NCBI GenBank assembly: GCA_964342305.1
Contig: CAYFGK010000008.1
Location: 23,305 to 87,304, forward strand
Reading direction: 5' to 3'
Length of the DNA: 64,000 bases
Source of the DNA: DT-110 sp964342305
GTDB taxonomy: Bacteria > Bacteroidota > Bacteroidia > Chitinophagales > Saprospiraceae
The notes under the pieces: model-generated
Told to the model about the DNA's origin: nothing
Seen by the model: only the letters and a program-made list of their open reading frames with translations
Databases searched by the model: none
In this document: positions 43,801-51,938 of the stretch, piece after piece
Numbering within the stretch: position 1 is the stretch's first letter
Layout of the letters: each line of letters opens with the position of its first letter
Program-made: the position numbers and the translations under genes

Positions 43801-43841
43801 AAGTTCTGACCTATAAAGGGGATCTTACCCTATTGCGCTAA
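40833..43841 (+). CDS. SprB-repeat, PKD-like adhesin with gliding-type C-terminal sorting domain
   Basis: The 1002-aa secreted protein starts at ATG 40833 with signal MQIRILLLCSFFCASTLTLLA-Q. Domains are an N-terminal bacterial pre-peptidase-like module (about 25-165) with Cys pairs, a second one (165-340), a PKD-like domain (VTFTDASSFPGGLTDWEWNFG, near 370), then five SprB-type repeats (CNGGTDGAVTISG, CNGLSDGLIDV, CFGLTDGSIMV, CFGDDNGQVQL and one variant) in about 450-830. The C-terminal 95 residues (ELYIPNAFSPNGDGDNDYF, RIFDRWGNQVYE, FTWMAEVRF) are the CHU_C type B sorting signal for type IX secretion. The protein is likely surface-attached. Its 3' end overlaps the lptC region by a single base at 43841. 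Confidence 0.9.
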   Translation: MQIRILLLCSFFCASTLTLLAQPANDECANALELTDIVDFCSSPATYTNAQASQSSQETPGCFPDDPNNPHNDIWFRFTAVATDVNIRVIGATRLNTGGTLRNPQLAIYSGTCSDLTLLQCISDNMNNNVAQTFENDLNIGDTYYIRVSARNSNVGSFQLCVNNFNAVASPSSDCVTGQVLCDKSPFTVDFVNNFGEVRDEIPDVFCSGTFAVEEEQSTWFKWTCDEAGSLEFTITPLNPDDDIDWALYELTGGIDDCSSKRLLRYNISGEVVGAPIEEWEDCTGATGLREGDDDEAEDCGCDPTDDNFSRALDMQAGRVYTLVIINYSQSGFGYSLSFGGDGTFVGPEANFATDLNGGTACVGEPVTFTDASSFPGGLTDWEWNFGPTARTTEIQGEGPHPITFDRPGTKSVLLSVTSEDGCVVNTVGIVEVVCCDDHFETAGAVTNLSCSAEPEGAVDIDVNSNYPIESYEWSSGETTEDLTGIFDGNYSVRIVDEATCDTTLNFTVEAPEEFELQADIQMPTCNGGTDGAVTISGEGATAPFRYSFNGGPFGEETTFESLSVGDYTVEVTDGNDCNFDTVIMVRELELELDPTVDAITPPSCNGLSDGLIDVNISNGQGPYQYNFNDGRGFQDANSLASITAGTYQVNVLDDNLCEGNFTFDVEDFAPVGVAVDQEDISCFGLTDGSIMVMGTGGTGTYTYSWQDGSSGPDRMELPAGEYPIRVTDGNDCPIDTVISLTQPPEIIIQDIDVVDAICFGDDNGQVQLLGDGGSPPYRYAINGQSPQNDNLFLGLGAGTYTVRIEDVEGCFSEAEIMVGEPEQLLVDAGADQLISLGEDADLRAVSSALPVTYTWTPSEELSCADCSSPIAFPFNTTTFQVLIEDPTGCTATDEVLVSVAKLRELYIPNAFSPNGDGDNDYFTLYGGPSVERIQTLRIFDRWGNQVYEGEDIPPGTEGEVLGWDGTFRGREMKPAVFTWMAEVRFIDQEVLTYKGDLTLLR

Positions 43842-43861
43842 TGCAAGGATCAGGAAATTGG

Positions 43862-43869
43862 TATTTTTG
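43862..43869 (+). promoter_or_regulatory. Bacteroidota -7 promoter box candidate (TATTTTTG)
   Basis: TATTTTTG fits the TAnnTTTG consensus exactly and lies 4 bp before the ATG at 43874. If used, the lptC transcript would have almost no leader, or translation would begin at the next ATG (43880). No clear -33 TTTG is visible. Confidence 0.5.
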
Positions 43870-43873
43870 CCCC

Positions 43874-44422
43874 ATGAGCATGAGAACGTGGATAAGCTTG
43901 TTGACGCTCGGCACATTACTGTGGACTTGTTCGAATACAGCCTCCCGGAAGGACGCCATCCTGGAAGGGTTATCGCTCGATTCCGAACGCGCCAGTAACG
44001 TAGATATTACCTACAGTGATTCGGCCCGCCTGCAAGTGCGCATTCGGGGTCCGGTAATGATCAATTACCTGGAACAAAGCCAACAGCGCCAGGAATTTCC
44101 GGAGGGCATCCGGGTTGACTTCTACAATCCTTCCGGACGGGTGAGTAGTGTGCTTACCGCAAAAATGGCTACCCGTTACGACAGTCGGGGTATCGTTATT
44201 CTACAGGATAGCGTCGTTTGGCAATCGGCCGAACAACAACGTCTGGAAACCTCGGAGCTCATCTGGAACGAAGCCGACGAAAAAGTGTACAACAACAAAT
44301 TTCTGGTAGCTACCACCCCCAGAGATACTATTTTCGGTAAGGGCTTTACCGCCAACCAAAATTTCACCGATATTGCCATCATCGGCACCGACGGCCGATT
44401 GAAAGTGGAAAGTCTGGAGTAG
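43874..44422 (+). CDS. lptC: LPS export ABC transporter periplasmic protein LptC
   Basis: The 182-aa protein has a hydrophobic N-terminus (SLLTLGTLLWTC, possible lipobox-like Cys) and a periplasmic beta-jellyroll: NVDITYSDSARLQVRIRGPVMINY, FPEGIRVDFYNPSGRVSSVLTAKMATRYDSRG, VYNNKFLVATTPRDTIFGKGFTANQNF. This is the Bacteroidota form of LptC, which passes lipopolysaccharide from LptBFG to LptA. A start at 43874 is used; 43880 is equally possible. The next gene follows 9 bp after the stop. The LptC-CBS protein pairing recurs in Bacteroidota. Confidence 0.88.
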   Translation: MSMRTWISLLTLGTLLWTCSNTASRKDAILEGLSLDSERASNVDITYSDSARLQVRIRGPVMINYLEQSQQRQEFPEGIRVDFYNPSGRVSSVLTAKMATRYDSRGIVILQDSVVWQSAEQQRLETSELIWNEADEKVYNNKFLVATTPRDTIFGKGFTANQNFTDIAIIGTDGRLKVESLE

Positions 44423-44431
44423 ATCCTGCCT

Positions 44432-45685
44432 ATGCTGATCACCTTTATCATATTGTTTCTTGCGTTATCGGCCTTGTTCTCGGGGTCAGAGATCGCCTAC
44501 GTCTCAGCGAACAAGCTGAAGGTGGAGCTCCTCAAGAAGCGAGGCGGACGCCGGGGTTCCATCCTCGCGTATTTCTACGACCGGCCGGCCGAGTTCCTGG
44601 GTACCATGCTGGTAGGGAACAACATTGCGCTGGTGGCCTTCACGGCACTGACCGGGCAGATACTGACGCCACTGACCAGTCCCTTTATCGAATCACCCTT
44701 TCTGCTCTTTCTGACCAATACCATCATCATCACCGGGATCGTCCTATTGTTTGGAGAGTTCTTGCCAAAGACTTTATTCCGACTATTTTCCGATAGTATT
44801 CTCTTCTTCCTGGCCTATCCTTTGCGTTTCTTACAGTGGTTATTGGCCGTACCGGCCTGGGTAATGACCCGTTTGTCGAACCTTTTGCTGAAAAGCTTTT
44901 TTAAGATTCCGCTGGAGCAGACAGAACAGGTATTTACCCGGCTGGATCTCGAGAATTTCATCAACGAAACTACTCCCGGCCAGGAAGAGGAAGAGATCGA
45001 TAAAGAACTCTTTGGCAAGGCACTCAATCTGAAAGAGATCCGGGTCCGGGAATGTATGATCCCACGGCCTGAGATTGAGCACATCGATGTATCCGCGCCA
45101 GTCGAGGAACTGATTCAGGTTATCCGGGAAACCAAACTATCCCGGATCATCGTCACGGAAGGCGATATTGATAATATCCTGGGATACGTACACCATCAGC
45201 AATTACTCCACGAACCGCGCAGTATCCGCGACCTCATTCTCGACATTCCGTTTGTGCCTGAGGTGATGCGGATTACCGACCTCATGAATACCTTTATCAA
45301 GGAGCGCATCTATATCGCTTGCGTGGTGGATGAATTTGGTGGAGTTTCGGGAATTGCTACCCTGGAGGACATTCTGGAAGAATTGTTTGGGGAAATTGAA
45401 GACGAGCACGACCAGGAAGAACACATCGAAAACCAAATCACCGAACGGGAATACCTCTTTTCCGGGCGATTGGAGATCGACTACCTGAACGAAAAATACG
45501 AGCACCTGAACTTTCCGGAAGGTGACTACCACACTCTTTCGGGATACCTGGTCATGACCACCGAGCGCATCCCCGAGAAGGGGGTGACTATTTCACTACC
45601 TCCTTACCGTTTTGTGCTCGAAATGGTTAGCGATACTAAAATTGAATTGGTCCGGGTATACGTCGAAGATGATGAGGCGGAATAA
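44432..45685 (+). CDS. CNNM/HlyC-CorC family membrane protein (DUF21, CBS pair, CorC)
   Basis: The 417-aa protein has an N-terminal DUF21 transmembrane domain (about 1-175; FIILFLALSALFSGSEIAYVSANK, FLGTMLVGNNIALVAFTAL, FGEFLPKTLF), two CBS motifs (RECMIPRPEIEHIDVSAPVEELIQVIRET and RDLILDIPFVPEVMRITDLM, about 205-325) and a C-terminal CorC/HlyC domain (about 340-415). The family includes magnesium/cobalt efflux-associated proteins; the name hemolysin is historical. Its tight linkage to lptC suggests a shared envelope-related operon. Confidence 0.9.
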   Translation: MLITFIILFLALSALFSGSEIAYVSANKLKVELLKKRGGRRGSILAYFYDRPAEFLGTMLVGNNIALVAFTALTGQILTPLTSPFIESPFLLFLTNTIIITGIVLLFGEFLPKTLFRLFSDSILFFLAYPLRFLQWLLAVPAWVMTRLSNLLLKSFFKIPLEQTEQVFTRLDLENFINETTPGQEEEEIDKELFGKALNLKEIRVRECMIPRPEIEHIDVSAPVEELIQVIRETKLSRIIVTEGDIDNILGYVHHQQLLHEPRSIRDLILDIPFVPEVMRITDLMNTFIKERIYIACVVDEFGGVSGIATLEDILEELFGEIEDEHDQEEHIENQITEREYLFSGRLEIDYLNEKYEHLNFPEGDYHTLSGYLVMTTERIPEKGVTISLPPYRFVLEMVSDTKIELVRVYVEDDEAE

Positions 45686-45727
45686 TTAACAATCGTACGA
45701 GGTTACGACTAAGGTGTTTGCTATATA

Positions 45728-45880
45728 ACTGAATGTCGCAACCTCAGGTTGTAATTGGCAGAGCGTATTAAGTGGTAGGACACGCTTTAATCCCGATACC
45801 CTATACCTACTACTCTATACCCGGCGGTTGGGTTTTGACTACCATCACTTTACGGACTAGTCTATGCCCAACTTCACCCT
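45728..45880 (-). repeat. ~150-bp repeat with GAGGTTGGGCAT and GAGGTTGYGACATTCAG ends, copy 1
   Basis: Read on the - strand, it starts GAAGTTGGGCAT (45865-45876) and ends GAGGTTGCGACATTCAG (45730-45746), 130 bp apart. The same ends at nearly the same spacing are found at 57245-57395 in the + orientation, with weak similarity between. It fills the non-coding gap 45686-45882. Confidence 0.5.
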
Positions 45881-45882
45881 AA

Positions 45883-46644
45883 TTATTCCACCAAATGGTC
45901 AACGATGTCGGCTTCGGGTGACGCAGCATGTAGCCCGGTGACATTCGCAAAAGAGATGTAGACAGCTACCATAGCTACCGGATATGCTACCAATACCCCC
46001 ACCAAGAGGGCCAACATCCCAGCCATCATAAGAACACCCAACAGGAGCAGGAAGGCAAATACCATCCACCAACGGCGGTGAATGATTTTTCGACTGGCCT
46101 CCATAGCGTCCCAAAAACCCATATTATTAAACACTACAAAAAGAGGTGCGTACATCCAGGAAACCGTCAGGTAAATAAGAGGTACCATCATGGCCAGCAT
46201 GATTGGAATACCGACGGCCGGTGCAATGATCTCGCCACCCAATTCGGCACCGATAAAGGCACTGACCCCAACACTCAGAACAAATGGGATCATCACGGCC
46301 AAAACAGCCAGGAACTGAATGAGATAAACCGCTGCCAGGTTACCGAAATATTCAAATCCGCCAAAAAAGGTACTTAACTGAACCTCGCGTCCCCGGGAGA
46401 GCTCGTGCCCTGCCAGATAATACCCCACCAGGATAGGATAGGAAACCAGGATAGCAGCAATGGAGCCCAGCAATGGTACCAATTGGGCCGATACCGAGAT
46501 GAGCCCCGACAGAATTGCGTAAACAATGAATAATCCCGGCGCTTTTTGGAAAAGCGAAAATGCCTGCCGGATATACTCTCCTATATCAAAGGAATACCCC
46601 TCGGTGGTTAACTGCTGTACCTTGCTTTCAGAAATGCTTGTCAT
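45883..46644 (-). CDS. Polytopic membrane protein, DUF975-like
   Basis: The 253-aa protein has about six hydrophobic helices (LFIVYAILSGLISVSAQLV, IAAILVSYPILVGYYLAG, AAVYLIQFLAVLAVMIPFVLSV, AVGIPIMLAMMVPLIYLTV, VFAFLLLLGVLMMAGML, ALLVGVLVAYPVAMVAVYI). The charged loop WDAMEASRKIIHRRWWMVFAF is characteristic of the DUF975/glycerophosphoryl-phosphodiesterase-membrane-like group. Function unknown. Its 5' end is 15 bp from a GGTCCGT microsatellite with a scaffold gap. Confidence 0.75.
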   Translation of the reverse strand: MTSISESKVQQLTTEGYSFDIGEYIRQAFSLFQKAPGLFIVYAILSGLISVSAQLVPLLGSIAAILVSYPILVGYYLAGHELSRGREVQLSTFFGGFEYFGNLAAVYLIQFLAVLAVMIPFVLSVGVSAFIGAELGGEIIAPAVGIPIMLAMMVPLIYLTVSWMYAPLFVVFNNMGFWDAMEASRKIIHRRWWMVFAFLLLLGVLMMAGMLALLVGVLVAYPVAMVAVYISFANVTGLHAASPEADIVDHLVE

Positions 46645-46658
46645 GACGATTGAATACA

Positions 46659-46868
46659 GTTTTTACTAATTGGTCCGTGGTCCGTGGTCCGTGGTCCGTG
46701 GTCCGTGGTCCGTNNNNNNNNNNNNNNNNNNNNNNNNNNNNNNNNNNNNNNNNNNNNNNNNNNNNNNNNNNNNNNNNNNNNNNNNNNNNNNNNNNNNNNN
46801 NNNNNNNNNNNNNGTTTTTACTAATTGGTCCGTGGTCCGTGGTCCGTGGTCCGTGGTCCGTGGTCCGT
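46659..46868. repeat. GGTCCGT heptamer repeat with false 100-N gap
   Basis: Positions 46659-46713 and 46814-46868 are the same 55 bp: GTTTTTACTAATT followed by six GGTCCGT units. The Ns at 46714-46813 therefore sit between identical 55-bp contig ends. This is what joining overlapping contigs without merging produces. Open frames through it (SVVRGPW repeats) are not genes. Confidence 0.9.
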
Positions 46869-46934
46869 AATATCTTTGCCTTTCGGCAAAAAAGCCAGTC
46901 TTTTCGACAAGTTTGCCAAAAAACTGAACTCTAC

Positions 46935-47783
46935 TCAGACGTGTCGCTCCAGATTTCGCCAATTCTTCAGGGCGATTACTTTCCAGGATGCCAGTACATC
47001 CCGAACTTGCCTTTCACGCCGGGCTGCCAGTGCTAAAACGACCTCTCCTTCCCCTGCATCATGGCTGCCGTTGCTGGCGTAGTATTCGAATTTACCCTCG
47101 ATCACCTTGGCACGGTTGGCGTTGGACCAAATCTCCATGCCGACAATTGCGTCGCGGCATAACTCTTCCATCAGATGGATGTCGGACTGGTCGACTTGTT
47201 CTAAGATACAAGACCAGGTTTGAAAGTGGGAGCGTTTCAGTAAATCCAACTCTGGATAAATCGACAAGCGCCGGCTACCGACTACGGTAGTGCCCACCTG
47301 CTGGTGGCCAATCAGCAGTACATCGCGAAAAGTACGGTCGGATTTCGGGTGGGGAATACTTTCCAAAACCACTCGCACGGGATCTAGCGGACGGGCTAAT
47401 ACCAACTCGTACATTCCGCTGTGGACCAACTCTACGATCACTGGCTTTCGCTGGAATGATTTTACATCCGTCTGTCCGAATTTACTCCACACGCTACGTG
47501 CCAGCCGAAAACGCCCGGTAGCAGCCGCACTCAGTCCGACATCCCACCAGTTTTCGGGGCGGGCCGGATCGATAGCCACAATTTTTTTATTGTAATGGAG
47601 TACTGCTTTCCATTCGCGGCGACGCTTGTAGATACCACATAAACACTCATAGGGCGGGAGCCAGGTCGGTAAAAGACGAATGGCTCGCTTACACAACTTA
47701 ATGGCATTGTAATCATCACCGCCCGACGCATAATCATGCGCCTGGATCATCAACTGTCTGCACTCTTCGGTAGGTCCCTCCAT
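46935..47783 (-). CDS. Tetratricopeptide-repeat protein of unknown function
   Basis: The 282-aa protein begins with a TPR-like region (about 1-110; GGDDYNAIKLCKRAIRLLPTWLPPYECLCGIYKRRREWKAVLHYNKKIVAIDPARPENWWDVGLSAAATGRF). This would be a protein-protein interaction surface. The C-terminal 170 residues have no known domain; there are cysteines in SWCILEQ-like and ELCRDAIVGMEIW stretches. The stop region at 46935 is close to the microsatellite gap. No operon partner is evident. Confidence 0.7.
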   Translation of the reverse strand: MEGPTEECRQLMIQAHDYASGGDDYNAIKLCKRAIRLLPTWLPPYECLCGIYKRRREWKAVLHYNKKIVAIDPARPENWWDVGLSAAATGRFRLARSVWSKFGQTDVKSFQRKPVIVELVHSGMYELVLARPLDPVRVVLESIPHPKSDRTFRDVLLIGHQQVGTTVVGSRRLSIYPELDLLKRSHFQTWSCILEQVDQSDIHLMEELCRDAIVGMEIWSNANRAKVIEGKFEYYASNGSHDAGEGEVVLALAARRERQVRDVLASWKVIALKNWRNLERHV

Positions 47784-47882
47784 GGTCGTCGTGAATTGGG
47801 CCGCAAGTGCGCCCCTTTTTTGTATCTTTTGCCGCGCCGAATACTACTTACATCTTTTAATAAAGGCTTCGGCCAAAAAGAA

Positions 47883-47900
47883 AGGGCTGTCATCAGCCCT
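47883..47900 (-). terminator. Small hairpin with T-rich tail on the minus strand
   Basis: AGGGCTG-TCAT-CAGCCCT, followed on the - strand by TTTCTTTTT. It lies in the leader between the TPR gene and the oxoprolinase gene, which diverge. Termination of antisense transcription is possible. Confidence 0.4.
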
Positions 47901-47938
47901 CACTGATTAATATACCAATATTTTTACCCTTCGTCAAC

Positions 47939-50900
47939 ATGACCGACAAATGGGATATCTGGATCGATACGGGCGGCACCTTCACCGATTGCCTGGCCCG
48001 AAATTCGTCTGGCAACATCCAGCGTCTCAAAGTACTGAGCAGTAGTACCCTTCGCGGGCAGATCACCGGGCAGCCTGCTCCCGACTGCCTCCAACTCGAC
48101 CATACTTGGCCGGTCTACAAAGACTTGTTCGCCGATTACACTGCTACCTTACCCGGGCGCAGCGAGATTGGGTCGTTTCGGGTATTAACATACGATCCTG
48201 AAACCCGGAAACTCCGGCTCGATCGCCCACTGCCCGATGGTGTCACGGGAGCCGACCTGTCACTTACGGCCGGTGAAGAGGCGCCCATTCTGGCTGCCCG
48301 GCTGGCCACTCAAACACCGCTAGCCGCCGAACTGCCACCCATTCGTATGCGATTGGGTTCGACGCGTGGCACCAATGCCCTCTTAGAACGAAAAGGAGCT
48401 CGCGTTGGTCTGTTGATCACCCGTGGATTTCGGGATCTACCCTATATCGGCAATCAGGCCCGACCCGATCTTTTTCAACTCGATATTCCCGAGCCCGACC
48501 GTTTGTACCATTCCGTAATAGAGGTAGAGGAACGTCTTAACGCGGAAGGGGAAATAGTAAACCGCCTCACTCCGGAGCATATTCAATCGATCGTACAACA
48601 ATTACGAGCCTCCGAATGCGATTCGGTTGCTATCGCGCTACTGCACGCTTACCGGAACCCCATTCACGAGCAACAACTGGCGCTGGCAGTACGGGAATCA
48701 GGCTTTGAATACGTATCTGTCTCTCACGAACTGAGTCCGGTTATTAAGCTGCTGCCTCGCACGCGAACGGCCCTGGTCAATGCCTACCTGGCTCCGGTAA
48801 TCCACCGGTATCTCGATCGTATTGCTACTACGATCGGGGTGGCCACAGGCAACTCAGATCTTTTGGTGATGAGCAGTGCCGGCGGACTCGTAAGTTATCG
48901 GCACTATCGCCCTAAGGACAGTCTGCTCAGCGGGCCGGCCGGGGGGATGGTGGGAGCTGCCACTATCGGTCACCAACTGGGGATCCGTCGGTTACTCACA
49001 CTCGACATGGGTGGTACCAGTACCGATACCGCGCGGTACGACCATCAATACGACTACTGCTTTAGTACCGAGATCGATGGCATTGTATTGAATAGTCCCA
49101 CCCTCGCTATTGAAACAGTCGCCGCCGGCGGTGGCTCTATTTGTCGGTTCGACGGACAAAAACTACAGGTCGGCCCCGAAAGTGCGGGTGCCGATCCGGG
49201 CCCTGCCTGCTACGGAGCCGGAGGTCCTCTCACCATTACCGACGTCAACCTGTTGCTGGGTAAATTTCAGCCCGATCGCATGGGGATTCCCATCCGGACC
49301 GAACGTGCCGAAGCGGCACTGGAGGCTTTGCGCCAAAAGGTATCCGCAGCTCTGGATCAGGACTACGACCGCACCGAGCTGTTACGTGGGTTGGAAAAGA
49401 TCGCCAACGAAAAAATGGCCGAAGCCATTCGAAAAATATCCGTCGCCCGTGGTTTTAACCCCTCCGATTATGCCCTGCTTGCCTTCGGAGGTGCCGGCGG
49501 AATGCACGCCGCTCAGGTAGCCGACCTGTTGGGTATCCGCCGGTTGGTGCTGCCGTTCAACAGTGGTATACTGAGTGCCTTCGGTATCGGACATGCCCGC
49601 GTGGAGCGCCTCGCCGAACGCCAAATACTTCGTCCACTGCACGAATTGGGGTCCGAACTCCCGCGAATAGTTCACGAGGTAAGCCAGGAGGCCCGGGAGG
49701 CCCTGCAACAGGAAGGTTACCCCGCCGCACTGACCGGTATCAGGCAGCGGCTGTTGTTTCTTCGTTTTCGTGGACAGGATACTCCGCTGGAGATCGATAT
49801 TACCGAATCGGCGGCTATGCCGGAACGGACCTTCCAGCGACAGTACGAACAACTTTTTGGGTACTACCCTTCCGACCGGGTGATTGAGGTAGAAAGCCTG
49901 CGGGTCATTGCGGCTACCCGTGCCGATCTGCCCCGATCGCGGCCGGAACCTAAATACGTTCAGCCAGCATTTCCCACGGAACACAAGGATGGTTTTCCCG
50001 TCTACATTTGGTCCGATCTGACCCCGGGAACCTTCATTACCGGACCAGCGGTACTGTTAAATGATCACGCTACTGTTTTTTTGCCGAAAGGCTGGTCGGT
50101 AAAAACGTCACATGATAAAAACCTGATCGCTCATCGCTCAGAAGCAAAGGTATCGGGTGCCACAGAAAGGTTGAAGGAAGGAATTGAACTGGAGCTCTTC
50201 ACTAACCGCTTTTCTGCCATAGCTGAGGAAATGGGTGCCCAACTGCAGCGCACTGCTTTTTCGGTCAACGTTAAGGAGCGCTTAGATTTTTCGTGCGGAC
50301 TTTTGAATACCCGGGCTGAACTACTGGTTAATGCGCCCCATATTCCCGTCCACCTGGGCAGCCTGGGCGTATGCGCACGATTGTGCCTCGAACGTCAGCC
50401 CATTGGTCCGGGCGATGTCCTGCTAACCAATCATCCGAAATATGGCGGATCGCACCTACCCGACGTTACGTTACTCAGCGGTGTGTACACGAAGGCAGGA
50501 GCCCTTATTGGTTACGTTATCAACCGGGCGCATCATGCCGAGATCGGCGGAACCCGGCCCGGATCTATGCCCCCTGATGCCACGCGACTGGAAGAAGAAG
50601 GGATTGCTTTTTCACCCACTTTTTTAGTGAGGGCCGGACAAGTACAATGGAAAACGATTCGCGAAGCTCTGGAGGGTGGCCCCTTCGCTTCGCGGTCACC
50701 CGACGAGAATATTGCCGATGTCCGGGCAGCCCTGGCCAGCCTTCGCAAGGGAGCTGAAGCGCTGCAGACCATGGTGCGCATTCACGGCCTGGAGAAGGTG
50801 CATTACTACATGAACCGGGTGCAGGATCTGGCCGCAAATACCCTGGAATCAGGTATGACAGCTTATCAGGGCAAACTCTACGAAGCAACTGAGCAGTTAG

Positions 50901-51712
50901 ATGATGGCCACCGGATTCAGGTAGCTATCGACCTGCGGAAGGTCCCCTACCTTTTTGATTTTAGCGGAAGCTCAGCTCCTCATCCCTTTAATCTGAACGC
51001 CAACCTCTCGATCGTATACAGTGCGGTACTTTACGTACTGCGATTGCTTTGCGCCAAGCCCATTCCCCTGAACGAAGGTCTGATGCGTTCGATTAAACTC
51101 AAGGTCCCGACATCTTTGCTACATCCCGACTTCGTGGATGATGCCGCAAAGTGCCCGGCGGTAGTAGGCGGAAATACAGAGGTAAGTCAGCGGCTGGTCG
51201 ATACCCTTCTCAAGGCATTGGGCCTCGCTGCTTGTTCACAAGGCACCATGAATAATTTTCTGTTCGGGAACCAATCTTTTGGCTACTACGAGACCATTGG
51301 TGGCGGAGCGGGCGCAGGGGCAGGCTTTCACGGTCGATCCGGTGTGCACCAGCACATGACAAATACCCGACTGACCGATCCGGAAGAGTTGGAGTTTCGG
51401 TATCCGGTGCGGGTGGATCATTTCGGCTTGCGCCAAAATTCGGGTGGCCGGGGACAGTGGAACGGAGGTGACGGACTTATCCGGGAAATCACCTTTTTGG
51501 AGCCGGTGGAATTTACCCTGCTGAGTCAGCACCGCGTGGTGGCTCCCTATGGGCTGCAAGGAGGTGACCCCGGAAAAGTGGGTGAGCAGTGGTTGATCAA
51601 AGCGGATGGAGAGAAAAAGGCCCTGAATGGTATTGACCACCAATCCCTGGAAACAGGTGATCGCGTTCGGATTGAGACGCCCGGCGGCGGCGGATACGGC
51701 GTAAGACGTTGA
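47939..51712 (+). CDS. 5-oxoprolinase / hydantoinase A-B fusion
   Basis: The 1257-aa protein is a full-length ATP-dependent 5-oxoprolinase-type enzyme, which opens 5-oxoproline to glutamate. The HyuA half (about 1-690) shows IWIDTGGTFTDCLAR, RLGSTRGTNALLERKGARVGLLITRGFRDLP, SGPAGGMVGA, LDMGGTSTDTARYD and ESAGADPGPACYG. The HyuB half (about 745-1257) includes FSAIAEEMGAQLQRTAFSVNVKERLDFSCG, GDVLLTNHPKYGGSHLPDVTL, NRAHHAEIGGTRPGSMPP and GGAGAGAGFHGRSGVHQHMTNTRLTDPE. Fusion of the two halves is normal for the eukaryote-like form. It is transcribed alone; the terminator hairpin is at 51850. Confidence 0.93.
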   Translation: MTDKWDIWIDTGGTFTDCLARNSSGNIQRLKVLSSSTLRGQITGQPAPDCLQLDHTWPVYKDLFADYTATLPGRSEIGSFRVLTYDPETRKLRLDRPLPDGVTGADLSLTAGEEAPILAARLATQTPLAAELPPIRMRLGSTRGTNALLERKGARVGLLITRGFRDLPYIGNQARPDLFQLDIPEPDRLYHSVIEVEERLNAEGEIVNRLTPEHIQSIVQQLRASECDSVAIALLHAYRNPIHEQQLALAVRESGFEYVSVSHELSPVIKLLPRTRTALVNAYLAPVIHRYLDRIATTIGVATGNSDLLVMSSAGGLVSYRHYRPKDSLLSGPAGGMVGAATIGHQLGIRRLLTLDMGGTSTDTARYDHQYDYCFSTEIDGIVLNSPTLAIETVAAGGGSICRFDGQKLQVGPESAGADPGPACYGAGGPLTITDVNLLLGKFQPDRMGIPIRTERAEAALEALRQKVSAALDQDYDRTELLRGLEKIANEKMAEAIRKISVARGFNPSDYALLAFGGAGGMHAAQVADLLGIRRLVLPFNSGILSAFGIGHARVERLAERQILRPLHELGSELPRIVHEVSQEAREALQQEGYPAALTGIRQRLLFLRFRGQDTPLEIDITESAAMPERTFQRQYEQLFGYYPSDRVIEVESLRVIAATRADLPRSRPEPKYVQPAFPTEHKDGFPVYIWSDLTPGTFITGPAVLLNDHATVFLPKGWSVKTSHDKNLIAHRSEAKVSGATERLKEGIELELFTNRFSAIAEEMGAQLQRTAFSVNVKERLDFSCGLLNTRAELLVNAPHIPVHLGSLGVCARLCLERQPIGPGDVLLTNHPKYGGSHLPDVTLLSGVYTKAGALIGYVINRAHHAEIGGTRPGSMPPDATRLEEEGIAFSPTFLVRAGQVQWKTIREALEGGPFASRSPDENIADVRAALASLRKGAEALQTMVRIHGLEKVHYYMNRVQDLAANTLESGMTAYQGKLYEATEQLDDGHRIQVAIDLRKVPYLFDFSGSSAPHPFNLNANLSIVYSAVLYVLRLLCAKPIPLNEGLMRSIKLKVPTSLLHPDFVDDAAKCPAVVGGNTEVSQRLVDTLLKALGLAACSQGTMNNFLFGNQSFGYYETIGGGAGAGAGFHGRSGVHQHMTNTRLTDPEELEFRYPVRVDHFGLRQNSGGRGQWNGGDGLIREITFLEPVEFTLLSQHRVVAPYGLQGGDPGKVGEQWLIKADGEKKALNGIDHQSLETGDRVRIETPGGGGYGVRR

Positions 51713-51849
51713 TTCACAAGTGTTTTATTCACTCTCCAAACCCTCAATGTGAAAAACTACCAACAACTTTTCCACTTCATAAACACCTGACAACCAAAGA
51801 AAAAACAATCTTATCAACAAATTTACACTGGGATAATGTTAGTAAACAA

Positions 51850-51878
51850 AACAGCCCCGGTGGAAAACCGGGGCTGTT
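51850..51878. terminator. Bidirectional terminator hairpin
   Basis: AACAGCCCCGGT (51850-51861) pairs perfectly with 51867-51878 around GGAAA. Downstream of the oxoprolinase (+) and of the ABC ATPase gene (-); the - strand copy has a TTTTG tail. Confidence 0.8.
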
Positions 51879-51938
51879 CTTGGATCTTGGTATAAAAGAG
51901 CTGGAAGCGATCTCAAAATGTTTTGAGGTGGCTTCTGC

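Noticed and set aside
46650..47082. Open frames coding SVVRGPW or GPWSVVRGP repeats on both strands
   Set aside because: They arise from translating the GGTCCGT heptamer through Ns; no start signals or homology, and they cross a scaffold gap.
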